The notes under the pieces: model-generated
Databases searched by the model: none
What the model was told of the DNA's origin: nothing
The model's input: only the letters and a program-made list of their open reading frames with translations
Shown: piece after piece, positions 1-9,927 of the stretch
Layout of the letters: every line of letters starts with the position of its first letter
Numbering within the stretch: position 1 is the stretch's first letter
Assembly (NCBI GenBank): GCA_036250195.1
Contig: JAVHZZ010000002.1
Span: 70,670,205 to 70,734,204, forward strand
Reading direction: 5' to 3'
Length of the DNA: 64,000 bases
Source: Mixophyes australis
Lineage: Eukaryota > Chordata > Amphibia > Anura > Limnodynastidae
Translations under genes and position numbers: made by a program

Positions 1-269
1 TATGTACCACAACAGTCTAGTAGACACTGGGAGTAGGTATGTACCACAAGAGTCTAGTAGGCACTGAGAGTAGGTTTGTACCACAACAGTCTAGTAGACA
101 CTGGGAGTAGGTTTGTGCCACAACAGTCTAGTAGACACTGGGAGTAGGTTTGTACCACAACAGTCTAGTAGACACTGGGAGTAGGTTTGTACCACAACAG
201 TCTAGTAGGCACTGGGAGTAGGTTTGTACCACAACAGTCTAGTAGGCACTGGGAGTAGGTATGTACCAC
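1..269. repeat. 37-bp minisatellite, about 7 copies
   Basis: Direct tandem array of a 37-bp unit containing the words ACCACAACAGTCTAGTAG and CACTGGGAGTAGG. Copies differ at a few sites (GACACTG or GGCACTG, TATGTACC or TTTGTACC). The array begins before the window and ends at a T-rich stretch near 270. No coding role is visible. Confidence 0.95.
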
Positions 270-918
270 ATTTTTTACAGCTTTCCAAGCAATTTTTTTA
301 AACCCAGGGGACTGGGCAGTTGAAATTCCATTTGCACCATTATACATTTTCAGAAGACTTCTCACAAATTAGGTGTCTTGTGCATTCTAAATAAATTATA
401 TAAACAAAAAATGTACGACAGCTATTTAATTCACAACACAAATATACATGAATTTGGTGTAAGATTTATCTAACATCCGTGTCTCCTAGTTACAACATCA
501 TTCTGCTTTTTGTTTGTATGACTTATATCTCCTATATATGAACTGAGCGAGGTATGTAATTGTAAAGTGCAACATGTATCTAAGCAACGCCTGAACTATG
601 AGGAACAAGCTGGTTTGTGGTGCATTATTTGGCTTATGTGAATATAAATTGAGAAATGAGTAATCACTTAGTTGTGGTTAATGGATACATATTATTTCAA
701 GGAAAAACATACTGTGGGGTGATACTCCCAGGGAACACAACCTGCTTCAAATGAGGTTTTATAGGTAATAAATAATATTTGTAATACTTTTAAAAAATAT
801 TCATAGCAATAGATGCACATTAAGTGATGAATGACACTAAATTGCTACAACTATGTGATACAATAAACTAATTTTTCACAAAAGAATCACAAGAAACAGG
901 AAATGTAAATGCAATTCC
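270..918. other. AT-rich unique-looking DNA
   Basis: No reading frame with family resemblance, RNA gene or clear repeat was recognised. Sequence is AT-rich intergenic DNA. Confidence 0.5.
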
Positions 919-1044
919 TATCTGTGTGGAGTTTGTATGTTTTCTCCATGCTTGTAAGGGTTTCCTGCGGGTGCTCCGGTTTCCTCCCACTGTCCAAAAA
1001 CATACTTGTAGATTAATTGGGTTCTGACATGGACCCTACTCTGT

Positions 1045-1080
<36 letters not shown>

Positions 1081-1112
1081 GGGAATTCAGACTTTAAGCT
1101 GCAAGGTAACAT
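919..1112 (+). mobile_element. Partial tRNA-derived SINE (V-SINE-type core)
   Basis: The central core is recognisable (GTGTGGAGTTTGTATGTT, then GTTTCCTGCGGGTGCTCCGG, then TCCAAAAACATACT), followed by a TG microsatellite at about 1045-1079 and the start of the tail (AGACTTTAAGCTGCAAGG). The tRNA-like head and distal tail are missing. The same element is complete at 45846-46171. Confidence 0.85.
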
Positions 1113-1258
1113 TCAGCCTATAGATTCGGCCTGGCACACAGCTGTAATCTGTATTTTATGATGCTTCTCATTTCGCTTACACTTATCCTAGCCTTTCCAC
1201 AGACTTGAGCCCCAGCATAGTGTCTCGTGTTTCTAACCATATGAGTTCTGAACACTGT

Positions 1259-1460
1259 GGGCCCGATTCAAGTACAAACGCAACGTGCATGTAAGTTGCG
1301 TTTTAAATAAAAGAACACAGAACTTGAGCGTAGTTCAGATCATATTCAAATCCCATCGTATCGTAACATACATTTCCATTCCAATCTGGGTGTAAGTGCA
1401 CTTTGCCGACACAGTACTTGCCGTAAGTAGACAGAAAGAACAGACTGCGGTATACACACA
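1259..1460. mobile_element. Degenerate MITE-like repeat
   Basis: Begins GGGCCCGATTCAAGTAC, resembling the GGGCCTGATTCATTAAG terminus of the palindromic MITEs at 52570 and 29392, and carries GCAACGTGCATGTAAGTTGCG. No matching right end was seen, so it is a fragment or a diverged family member. Confidence 0.35.
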
Positions 1461-2288
1461 AGCCTATGTGCAATATAAGGTTACATCAGAATGCATAACA
1501 AAAATTATATTAGAAAATAAGTGTACAACTATTAGCAGTATAATCATAATATAATGTGGATTTAAAAAAAATATATATTTTTGAATAATATTATATTTTC
1601 TTAAACGTTAAATACATAAAGATGCTTTTATCTCTTACCTATTCTGATTTCCTCCACAAAAAAATCATCTTATCATTTCACAACACTGCCCTTTCAATTG
1701 CCAAACAAACATTCTTCAAATTTTTAATATTCACCCAGTCTTCTACCCACGATGCCTCTTTGCCACCTTCAACTCACTTCTCTGCCCACCTGCACCTCCT
1801 CCCAGCCCATGATTTTGCCACCTATTTCAAAGTCAAAATTCACACCATTCGACAAAATATTTCCACATGCCAAATGCCACACACTCCACTCACTCTACCC
1901 ACCTTTACATACAGTCATGGTCAAAAGTTTTGAGAATGGCACAAATATAACTTTTCACAAAGTCTACTACCTCAGTTTTTATGATGACAATTTGCATATA
2001 GTCCAGAATGTTATGGAGAGTGATTAGTTGAATTGCAATTAATTTCAAAGTCCCTCTTTGCCATGACAATGAACTTTATCCCAAAAACAACATTTCCACT
2101 GCATTTCAGCCCTGCCACAAACGGACCAGCTGACATCAGGTCAGTGAGTCTCTCGTTAACACCGGTGAGAATGTTGACGAGAACAAGGCTGGAGATCACT
2201 CTGTCATGCTGATTGAGTTAGATTAACAGACTGGAAGCTTTAAAGGGAGGGTGATGCTTGAAATCATTGTTCTTCCTCTGTTAACCAT

Positions 2289-4195
2289 GGTTATTTGCAA
2301 GTCATCATTGCTTTGCACAAAAATGGGGCTTTACAGACAAGGATATTGCTGCTAGTAAGATTGCACCTAAATCAACCATTTATCGGTTCATCAAGAACTT
2401 AAAGGAGAGAGGTTCAATAGTTGCGAAGGTGGCTTCAGGGCGCCCAAGAACGTCCAGCAAGTGCCAGGACCATCTCCTAAAGTTGATTCAGCTGCGGGAT
2501 CAAGGCACCACCAGTACAGAGCTTGCTCAGGAATGGCAGCAGGCAGGTGTGAATGCATCTGCATGCACAGTGAGGCAAAGAGTTTTGGAGGATGACCTGT
2601 TGTCAAGAAGGCCAGCAAAGAAGCCACTTCTCTCCAGAAAAACACCAGGGACAGTCTAATTTTCTGCAAAAGGTACAATGATTGGACTGCTGAGGACTGG
2701 GGTAAAAGTAATTTTCTCTGATGAATCCCCTTTCAGATTGTTTGGGGCATCTGGAAAAACGCTTGTCTGGAGAAGGAAAGGTGAACGCTACCATCAGTCC
2801 TGTGTCATGCCAACAGTAAAGCATCCTAAGACCATTCATGTGTGGGGTTGCTTCTCAGTCAAGGGAGTGGGCTCACTCACAATTTTGCCTAAGAACACAG
2901 CCATGAATAAAGAATGGTACCAAAACATCCAGAGCAACTTCTTCAAACCATCCGAAAATAGTTTGGTGACAAACAAGGCCTTTTCCAGCATGATGGAGCA
3001 CCTTGCCCTAAGGCAGGGTTGTCCAACCCGCGGCCCGCGGGCCGCATGCAGCCCAGCACGCCTTTAAATGTGGCCCAGAAGGAGTTTTGTTTGTGGCAAG
3101 GGGGCAGCACTGTTAATGTAAAAAAAAAATCCTGCAAAAAAAAGAAAAGAAAATACTTACCTTGCGGTCACGTGGTCACGTCAGCTGGTACTCCGGCTCC
3201 TTCCTTTGTCTCTCCTCCTCCGTGCGGTGCTCGCAGTGAATGTCGGGCGTGATGTCATCACGCCCAACATCCATTGCGGAGCGCAGCACAGAGGAGTCAC
3301 CCGCGCGAGAAGAACAATCAGCAGCACAGAATTGGAGAAAAGAAGAGAAGAGGACAGGAGAACAAGCCGATTAAAGGGTAAGTTAAGGGGGATTTTTTTT
3401 ATTATTTCAAGGGACGCTGACCAGTGAATAAAAGTCACCTGGTCCTGGAGCATCATGGACCTTATCTCCCTGCTACATACTTCTACTTGTAATACTAATG
3501 GGGCATTATATATTATTCTCTTTGGCCCATTATAAGTTGTTATCCCTTAACTAACATAGTGGTGTAATTAGCAAAACAGGTCACAATTGGGGTCACAGTG
3601 GTGTATATGTCAGGTACCGCAGGCCTGGTCAGGGCACCCTGATATACAATGCCTGGCTTAAATGCACTTTATTGATATTGCATCGAAACAATACAAAAAG
3701 TGATTATAGTATAATAACTAGAGAGGATTTTTTGAACAGGGCGATTGAAAGGTAAGTATAGGGGGATTTGAAAAAAAAGTTATATATATATATATATATA
3801 TATATCACTTTTTTTCTCATATATATGTGTTAACTATGTTTTCTATGGTTTTTTGGATGATCAGCTATCGTTATTGTTAGTGTATCTTATGTGCGTCCCA
3901 AACCAACTCGTCGTCTTCCAATGTGGCCCAGGGAAGCTAAAAGGTTGGACACCCCTGCCCTAAGGCAAAAGTGATGACTAAGTGGCTCAGGGATCAAAAC
4001 ATTGAAATTTTGGGTCCATGGCCAGGAAACTACCCAGACCTTAATCCCATTGAGAACTTGTGGTCAATCTTCAAGAGGCGGGTGCACAAACAAAATACCA
4101 CAAATTCTGACAAACTCCAAGCATTGATTAGGCAAGAAGGGGCAGCCATCAGTCAGTATGTGGCCCAGAAGTTGATTGACAGCATGCCAGGGTGA
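2289..4195 (+). pseudogene. Tc1-like transposase, broken
   Basis: DDE transposase of the Tc1 element, which normally binds the inverted repeats and cuts and pastes the DNA. The N-terminal HTH region is readable at about 2310-2430 (ASKIAPKSTIYRFIKNLK) and the second DNA-binding part at 2429-2650 (GRPRTSSKCQDHLLKLI). The first catalytic Asp is in VIFSDESPFRLFG at about 2708-2746. The second catalytic block (QHDGAP) is readable only in another frame just before 3006. The last block with the catalytic Glu (YPDLNPIENLWSIFKRR) lies beyond the hAT insertion at 4029-4083. At least three frameshifts, the stop at 2657-2659 and the 944-bp insertion make it inactive. Confidence 0.92.
3014..3957. mobile_element. 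Non-autonomous hAT element, nested in Tc1
   Basis: Termini are CAGGGTTGTCCAACC and, reversed, CAGGGGTGTCCAACC, the Charlie-like hAT pattern. A perfect 8-bp target duplication CCCTAAGG flanks it (3006-3013 and 3958-3965), interrupting the transposase just after its second catalytic block. Length is 944 bp. The interior has CGGCCCGCGGGCCGC near the left end, GC-rich sequence to about 3330, and a (TA)n tract at about 3780-3805. No transposase is present. Confidence 0.93.
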
Positions 4196-4418
4196 ATTGC
4201 AGAGGTCTTCAAAAAGAAGGGTCAACACTGCAAATATTGACTCTTTGCTTAAACTTAAAGTAATTGTCAATATAAGCCTTTGACACTTATGAAATGCTTG
4301 TAATTTTACTTCAGTATACCATAGCAGCATCTGACAAAAGTGTCTAAAAACACTAAAGCAGCAAACTTTGTGAGAACCAATACTTGTGTCATTCTCAAAA
4401 CTTTTGGCCATGACTGTA

Positions 4419-6052
4419 CTCTCCCCAATACACCCTTAATTCATTCTCTCCAGTAACTGAAGACAAAGTCTCTGCACTCATCTCATCATCTCGCCCTACA
4501 ACCTGTCCCCTCGCCCCTATTCCCGCCCAACTTCTCCACTCCCTCTCCTCCACTGCATGCCCCTCCTCTATCTCACCTCTTCCACCTGTCTTTCTCCATT
4601 GGCACATTTCCATCCTCATTTAACCATGCACTCATCTCACCAATTGTAAAGAAACCGTCTCTCAATCCGGCCTCTCTCTCCAACTACCACCCTATTTCTC
4701 TGCTCCCCTTTGCCTCCAAACTATTTGAGCGATTAGTGTACAAACACCTGTCTCACTTTCTCTCCACTCATTCCATTCTTGCCTCTCTGCAATCAGGATT
4801 TCGCCCCAAACATTCCACTGAAACTGTTCTCACAAATGTGCTTAATGATCTACTTACTGGAAAGTCTAAGGGTCATTTCTCTATACTCATTCTCCTGGAC
4901 CTCTCTGCTGCTTTTGACACTGTTGATCACCCTCTTCTTCTACACACCCTTCACTCCATTGGTCTTCATGATACAGTTCTTTCCTGGTTAATTTCCTACC
5001 TATCAATCCGCTCTTTAGTGTTTCTACCTCTGGCACATCCTTCTCTCCACTCACACTATCTGTTGGGGTCCCACAAGGCTCTGTTCTTAGCCCTTTTTTC
5101 ATTGTACACCTCTTCTCTTGAGGCACTAATTCGCTCATTCAGCCTTCATTACCACCTCTACGTTGATGACACCCAAATCTATTTCTCTTCCCCTGACCTC
5201 TCTTATTCTGTAATATCTCGTTTAACCAACTGCCTTTCTGCTATCTCCACATGGATGTCCTAACACTATCTAACGATCAACATAACCAAAACATAGCTTA
5301 TTATCTTCCCTCCTGCCAGAATCATTACCACCCCTCAAATCTCCCTTGCTGTCAATAACACCACAATTTCCTCAGTCTCCCAGGCCTGCTGTCTTGGTGT
5401 CACACTTGATTCCGCCCTCTGCTTTATTCCTCACATCCAGACTCTCTCCCATGCCTGTGGACTCCACCTTAAAAACATTGCCAGAATATGCCCTTTTCTT
5501 ACTCAACATGCTACCAAAACTCTTATCCATTCTCTCATTATCTCCCGTCTTGACTACTACAACCTCCTGCTATCTGGCATTCCCAACACCCATATACACT
5601 TCAATCCAACCTATATGCTAGTGAAAAAACTGATCTTCCTCTCTCACCGCTCCACATCTGCTTCACCACTTTGTAAATCCCTACACTGACTCCCTGTGTC
5701 CTCCACAATCAAATTCAAATTACTCACCCTTACCTACAAAGCTCTCAACAACACTACCCCTGCATACATCTCAAATCTCATAACAAAATACTCTCCCTCC
5801 TGCCCCCTTATATCTACCTCTGGCCTGTGCCTTGTCTCGTCTCTGGTAACCACCTCTTATTCCCACCTACAAGACTTCTCCTGTGCTGCTCCCCAGTTAT
5901 GGAATTCCCTACCACGCCCAATCAGGCATTCCCACAGCCTTCAAAACATTAGATGCTCTTTGAAAACCCATCTCTTTTTTAGAGGTGACTTTATCCCCGA
6001 TACTACTGTTCACAATAATGCACCCTCACAACTGTCTTTATCTTCTCCCTAA
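4419..6052 (+). pseudogene. L2 LINE reverse transcriptase relic
   Basis: Degraded ORF2 of an L2-clade LINE, which in intact form copies its own RNA into DNA at a nicked target. Frame 4736-5263 shows the finger motif QSGFRPKHSTETVL, the first catalytic block LLDLSAAFDTVDHPLLL and the YVDDTQIYF block, where A of the usual YADD is V. Frame 5696-6052 has the L2 C-terminal signature (FKLLTLTYKALN, then AAPQLWNSLPRPIR, then LKTHLFFRG). Several frameshifts and stops separate the segments, so it cannot encode a functional protein. The upstream part of the same ORF lies at 1622-1909, left of the Tc1 insertion. Assignment to L2 rather than CR1 rests on the AAFDTVDH and DDTQ blocks. Confidence 0.85.
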
Positions 6053-6275
6053 GCCACATTTGTTTCTCCTGTTTCAGCTGTGCCCTCTTACACTTAGAAT
6101 GTAAACTCTCTAATGAACAGGGTCATTCATACCCTTCGTTTTCATGTCTGCATTTATTTTGTCTACCTTGTATGTTCCTGTTTTATTTATGTACTGTTTC
6201 CTCTACAGCATGGCGCTGCAGAACACTGTGGCACCTTACTAATCTACGATAATAATGATAATAATAATAATATAA

Positions 6276-6986
6276 TTTCATATGACTAATTCATCCCTGT
6301 GCTTAAGTTGCAACAGGAAACACAATGCTTGAATAACACAGAGATTGGACTGCCCTAGTATAGGACCCTGTATGGCAAGTAAACTAGTTTTACACTTGGC
6401 AAGCTTCAGGTAACTCTTGAATATAATTAGTATTTGAGGTGTGCAACAATAATAGATTAAAGTGATATATGATTTTTGTGCATATGAAGATTGATTGTGC
6501 TGTATTGCACAGTCCAAAATTAATACAGTATTAACTGCTCGATTTATGAGCTTCTCATATTTGGTTTAGTAGAGGAAAACATTCCATTTAGAGAGATCCA
6601 TCCTTCTGCCTAAGACATGGGGAACTGTACTCAGCATTGCCAAGGACGGGCAGAATGTTTCTGGGCAGTTCCTTTTTTCACTCTCAGCCAACATGGAATG
6701 TTACTTGGTAGAACTGTTCAGATTTCATATGTAGACCTGATATAGAAAGGTTCTGTTCTCACAGGTCCAATGAATCCAATATGTTACTAAATAGGCTCAA
6801 ATAATCTACGGACCATCGACATGTGTTGGAGGCTAATCTACAGCTTGCTTGGACCCGCTCAATTACATCATACTTTTTTAACTGTTGGCTTTAAATATCC
6901 AACTGCAATCAGGTGGCAAAAAAAAGAATTCTGTTTTGCAATTCATTGCCAATTAAATACACTCCAAGCCTATTAAATAATACAAT
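6276..6986. other. Intergenic DNA between L2 and L1
   Basis: No coding or RNA gene recognised. The last 13 bases (6974-6986) are the left copy of the L1 target-site duplication. Confidence 0.5.
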
Positions 6987-7007
6987 GGGGGGGGGGGGGG
7001 GGGGGGG
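6987..7007 (+). repeat. 21-G homopolymer at the L1 5' junction
   Basis: Twenty-one consecutive G residues directly follow the left target duplication and precede CGTGGCCAGGACGCC. The tract could form a G-quadruplex and marks the 5' end of the element. Confidence 0.95.
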
Positions 7008-7938
7008 CGTGGCCAGGACGCCATTCCGGAAAGCTGTTTTTGCTAAGGGCTCCGTGGACCCACTCAATTAAAAGATTAAAACCAGGCTTTCTGGTCCCCA
7101 AAAGCTGCCTTAAAGGAGCAACTAGGAAAGCAGGACACTCAGAGCGCACATCCACGCCGTCTAAACGGCAACAGCTCACCTGACACTTCCAGCTGCCCGC
7201 TTCTTTGGACCCCCGGACGTCCGCTGAGCGCTGCTGCCGAGCCTCTCCTGTGACCTCCACGGCTGTCCGCTGCCCCTCCACTACCTGTGGGCTCCCTCAC
7301 GCCGGTGATCGGTGGATCCCTCCGGGGACAGGCCTGCTTCCGGTCGGGGCTCCAGACCTCGAGTGCCGGCGGGACTCGCGGGACGCTCACTTCCGGTGGG
7401 CGGGGCTACATCGCCGAGCGGCACTGACCCGATTCTCGGGGTTATAGAATTGCTGCAATCCGGATACTTCTGGCTGGCTCTACAGATCAGGGGTCAGACA
7501 CCCCCTACCTGAGGCTCCCGGCCGGACCCCTAGGGCTGCACATCGCTAACGGCTGCCTATCTGAGGGGCTACATTAAGGAGGATCTACCCGGAAGCCTGA
7601 CTTCCTGCGGCACTGGTTCTGTGGCCCCACTGAAGGGTAAGAAGCACTGGCAACTACTATATGCCCCCCTTCTGTATTGCATCCCCCTGGATGGCCCACT
7701 ACCCTGTGCCTGCCTGAGGTCTTTCTCACTCAGTATTGACCGGGTATACGGGTCCTTTCTACCAGGCTGGCTACTTGCTTGCCTTTCTGCTCATACGGCC
7801 TGATCCAACCCTCTAAAATGACTTGGTTCTAATTATGTAATTGTGTCCCTCTGGACCCTGAGCTACACCCTGTGGAACAACCGGGCTCCCCTCACCTGTA
7901 CCGCCTGCTTATCCTCCCTGCCTGCCCCCCTTACCAAA
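7008..7938 (+). promoter_or_regulatory. L1 5' UTR, probable internal promoter
   Basis: About 930 bp of GC- and CpG-richer sequence between the G-run and ORF1, unlike the AT-rich flanks. LINEs of this group carry an internal promoter in the 5' UTR; here that role is inferred only from position and composition. An upstream short frame begins with ATG at 7818. Confidence 0.5.
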
Positions 7939-8913
7939 ATGCCTAAAGGCAAAAAATCTGCAGGGGGAGACCTTCTCCCCTACCTTTCCAAGCAAAAAAA
8001 ACAGCCTAGATCTGGTGAACACTCTGATTCAGGATCTGACGAAGACGATCGCTCACCCATCACCCGCCGGGACTTCTTGTCCCTCCTCAGAGAGGTGAAA
8101 GACGTCAAAACCTCGGTGCAGGCCCTCCACTCCCTGAAGACAGATATCGCGAATATTGGGAACAGAACAGACCATCTGGAACACCGTGTCGAAGAGGTGG
8201 TGACGTACCAGCAAACACATGGTACGGATCTGCACCAGATCCGCCAAGATATCCTCCAGCTGCAGGAGGGCCAGGAGGACCAGGATAACAGAGCCAGACG
8301 CAACAATATGAGAATTCGGGGGATACCTGAAAGCGTGGAGTCTGCCCACTTGGAACTCTACCTCAAAAAGCTCTTCACACAGCTTTCCCCCCAAATCCCG
8401 GAGGATCAACTCTTACTGGATCGGGCCCATCGTGCACTTAGACCTCGCGCTCAGGACCCGTCTCAACCCAGGGACGTTATCCTTAGAATGCATTATTTCA
8501 CAGCAAAGGAGGCTGTCATGCGGGAAGCACGTCAACTTCCTTCAATTACCTACGATAATGCCACCCTGCAGATCTTCCAAGACCTCTCCCCACTCACTCT
8601 GGCCAAACGAAGGGACTTCAAACCGATAACTGCACTTCTCCGCCAAAAGGAAATTAAATATCGCTGGGGTTTCCCCTTTCGTCTCCTAATCTGGCACCAA
8701 GGTTCTATGCTCATGGCCAGAACCCTTCCTGAGGCACAAGCCCTACTTCCCAAGCTTGGCATTACTACAGGACTCCCCGTTCTCCCAGAACCCTCTCCCC
8801 TCCCCCAGAGGCCGTCTAAACAGTCGACACGTCAAGCTCCCAGGACCGAGTGGAACACGATCCCACCGACCTCATCATCTTCTCCACGACCCACCGAACC
8901 TTCTGGGACTTGA
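7939..8913 (+). CDS. L1 ORF1 protein (RNA-binding chaperone)
   Basis: 324-aa protein expected to coat the L1 RNA and form the ribonucleoprotein particle. The start at 7939 (MPKGKKSAGG) is the first ATG of the open frame; the frame is open further upstream only from a GTG at 7843. Residues 1-40 are basic then acidic (SGSDEDD). Residues about 45-115 have heptad-like spacing consistent with a coiled coil (VKDVKTSVQALHSLKTDI). An RRM-like domain begins near residue 120 (RRNNMRIRGIPES), followed by the conserved LLLDRAHRAL segment and the C-terminal domain (HYFTAKEAVMREAR; PLTLAKRRDFKPI). This order matches the L1 ORF1p (Transposase_22) family. The final 50 residues are Pro/Ser-rich. No internal stop or frameshift. 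Confidence 0.93.
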   Translation: MPKGKKSAGGDLLPYLSKQKKQPRSGEHSDSGSDEDDRSPITRRDFLSLLREVKDVKTSVQALHSLKTDIANIGNRTDHLEHRVEEVVTYQQTHGTDLHQIRQDILQLQEGQEDQDNRARRNNMRIRGIPESVESAHLELYLKKLFTQLSPQIPEDQLLLDRAHRALRPRAQDPSQPRDVILRMHYFTAKEAVMREARQLPSITYDNATLQIFQDLSPLTLAKRRDFKPITALLRQKEIKYRWGFPFRLLIWHQGSMLMARTLPEAQALLPKLGITTGLPVLPEPSPLPQRPSKQSTRQAPRTEWNTIPPTSSSSPRPTEPSGT

Positions 8914-9927
8914 CTTGCAGCACCAGGTTTTTGTCTTGTGTTTCTTTTCCAATTTTTTTATTTAAAACTTTTTCCCTTTTTTTTTTAGTTGCAATATTTG
9001 CCCCCTTATTCTAATGATGTGTGGCTATGATACCTGAAAGTCTCACTGTATTTAGTTGCAATGTTTTGCAGGTTATCTTAGTTGTATTATTTACCTGTTG
9101 GTCTGTTACTGATGTTCTTGGCCTCGATATAACTGTGCTGCTGGATCCAGGCTCCCTTCGGATGCCCCCCCTATGAGGGGGCGCGTCCTGGGGTGCCTGG
9201 GATTCCCAACTTATACCATGTTAGGTTATGTTTTACAATGTTAAGCCAATGTTAATCAGAGCTACCACTCTCTTCACGTCCACCTTGGGGTGACTGTGAG
9301 ATACGGCCGGGGATACCCCACTCGAGCCGTGAATTTGTTGTTCAAAGAAATTGTTGTGCTCTGCTATTTTTTAAGTTTATTTCCTACTACTTAACTTGCT
9401 AAATTTTTTGATGTTACTTAACTCCCACACTACTTTCTCTTACCTCATAGACTCCCCTCAACTGCCTTCCCTCTTATTTCCCGATGCAATACCCCCCCAT
9501 CCCCGGGAATACATTTTCTACCCTCTATTTTGCCTTGGGACTACGTCCCCCCCCCCCTCCCTTCCCCCTCCCATACTCGCCCACCCGGTTCTTCCGCTCG
9601 TGAATTTCTGCTACTTTTGCTAATATTTACAATATCTCAGGTGAACCAGAGGGATGCACACTTAGAGCCTAGCTCTTCGCTCCCCGGTGATGTACCCTCT
9701 CGCGACCTCGCCACGCCCCCCTAGAGCCTACGGCTCTTTTGCTGACCTATGTGCTTCCCCAGCACATCGTTTTCCTTCCCATTGTCGGCACTACAGGTCC
9801 CGGCCTACTTCGCCGAGTGACCATACATCCCCCCCTTCCTCTCCCACTCCCCCTCTAAACCCTCCCCCTCTCTTATTTGACCACTCTGTGTTGGATCTTC
9901 TCCTGATCTTCCTCCTCCTCGCTGCAC
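8914..9927 (+). other. Inter-ORF spacer of the L1
   Basis: About 1 kb, rich in T tracts (8940-9000) and then C-rich pyrimidine stretches (9480-9900). Short open frames here have no family resemblance. The spacer is much longer than in mammalian L1; ORF2 translation must start by re-initiation, internal entry or a separate transcript. Confidence 0.7.

Larger units (their letters stand above)
1912..4416 (+). mobile_element. Tc1/mariner transposon with nested hAT
   Basis: Terminal inverted repeats start CAGTCATGGTCAAAAGTTTT on the left and read, reversed, CAGTCATGGCCAAAAGTTTT on the right. TA dinucleotides flank both ends (1910-1911 and 4417-4418), the expected Tc1/mariner target duplication. 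Total length is 2505 bp. Subtracting the nested hAT (944 bp) and its 8-bp duplication leaves about 1553 bp, normal for a fish or frog Tc1 element. The insertion lies inside an L2 LINE. Confidence 0.95.
1620..6275 (+). mobile_element. L2-type LINE, 5'-truncated, split by a Tc1 transposon
   Basis: Coding relics in the same orientation occur on both sides of the Tc1 insertion. The left part (1622-1909) has the linker typical before an L2 reverse transcriptase (a DFATYFKVKIHTIRQ-like segment). The right part (4419-6052) has the reverse transcriptase and C-terminal domain. The 3' end has a short tail (GGCGCTGCAGAACACTGTGG) followed by an (ATAATG/ATA)n tract to about 6275. The endonuclease and 5' UTR are absent. 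Removing the Tc1 and its duplicated TA leaves about 2.15 kb of LINE. Confidence 0.8.
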
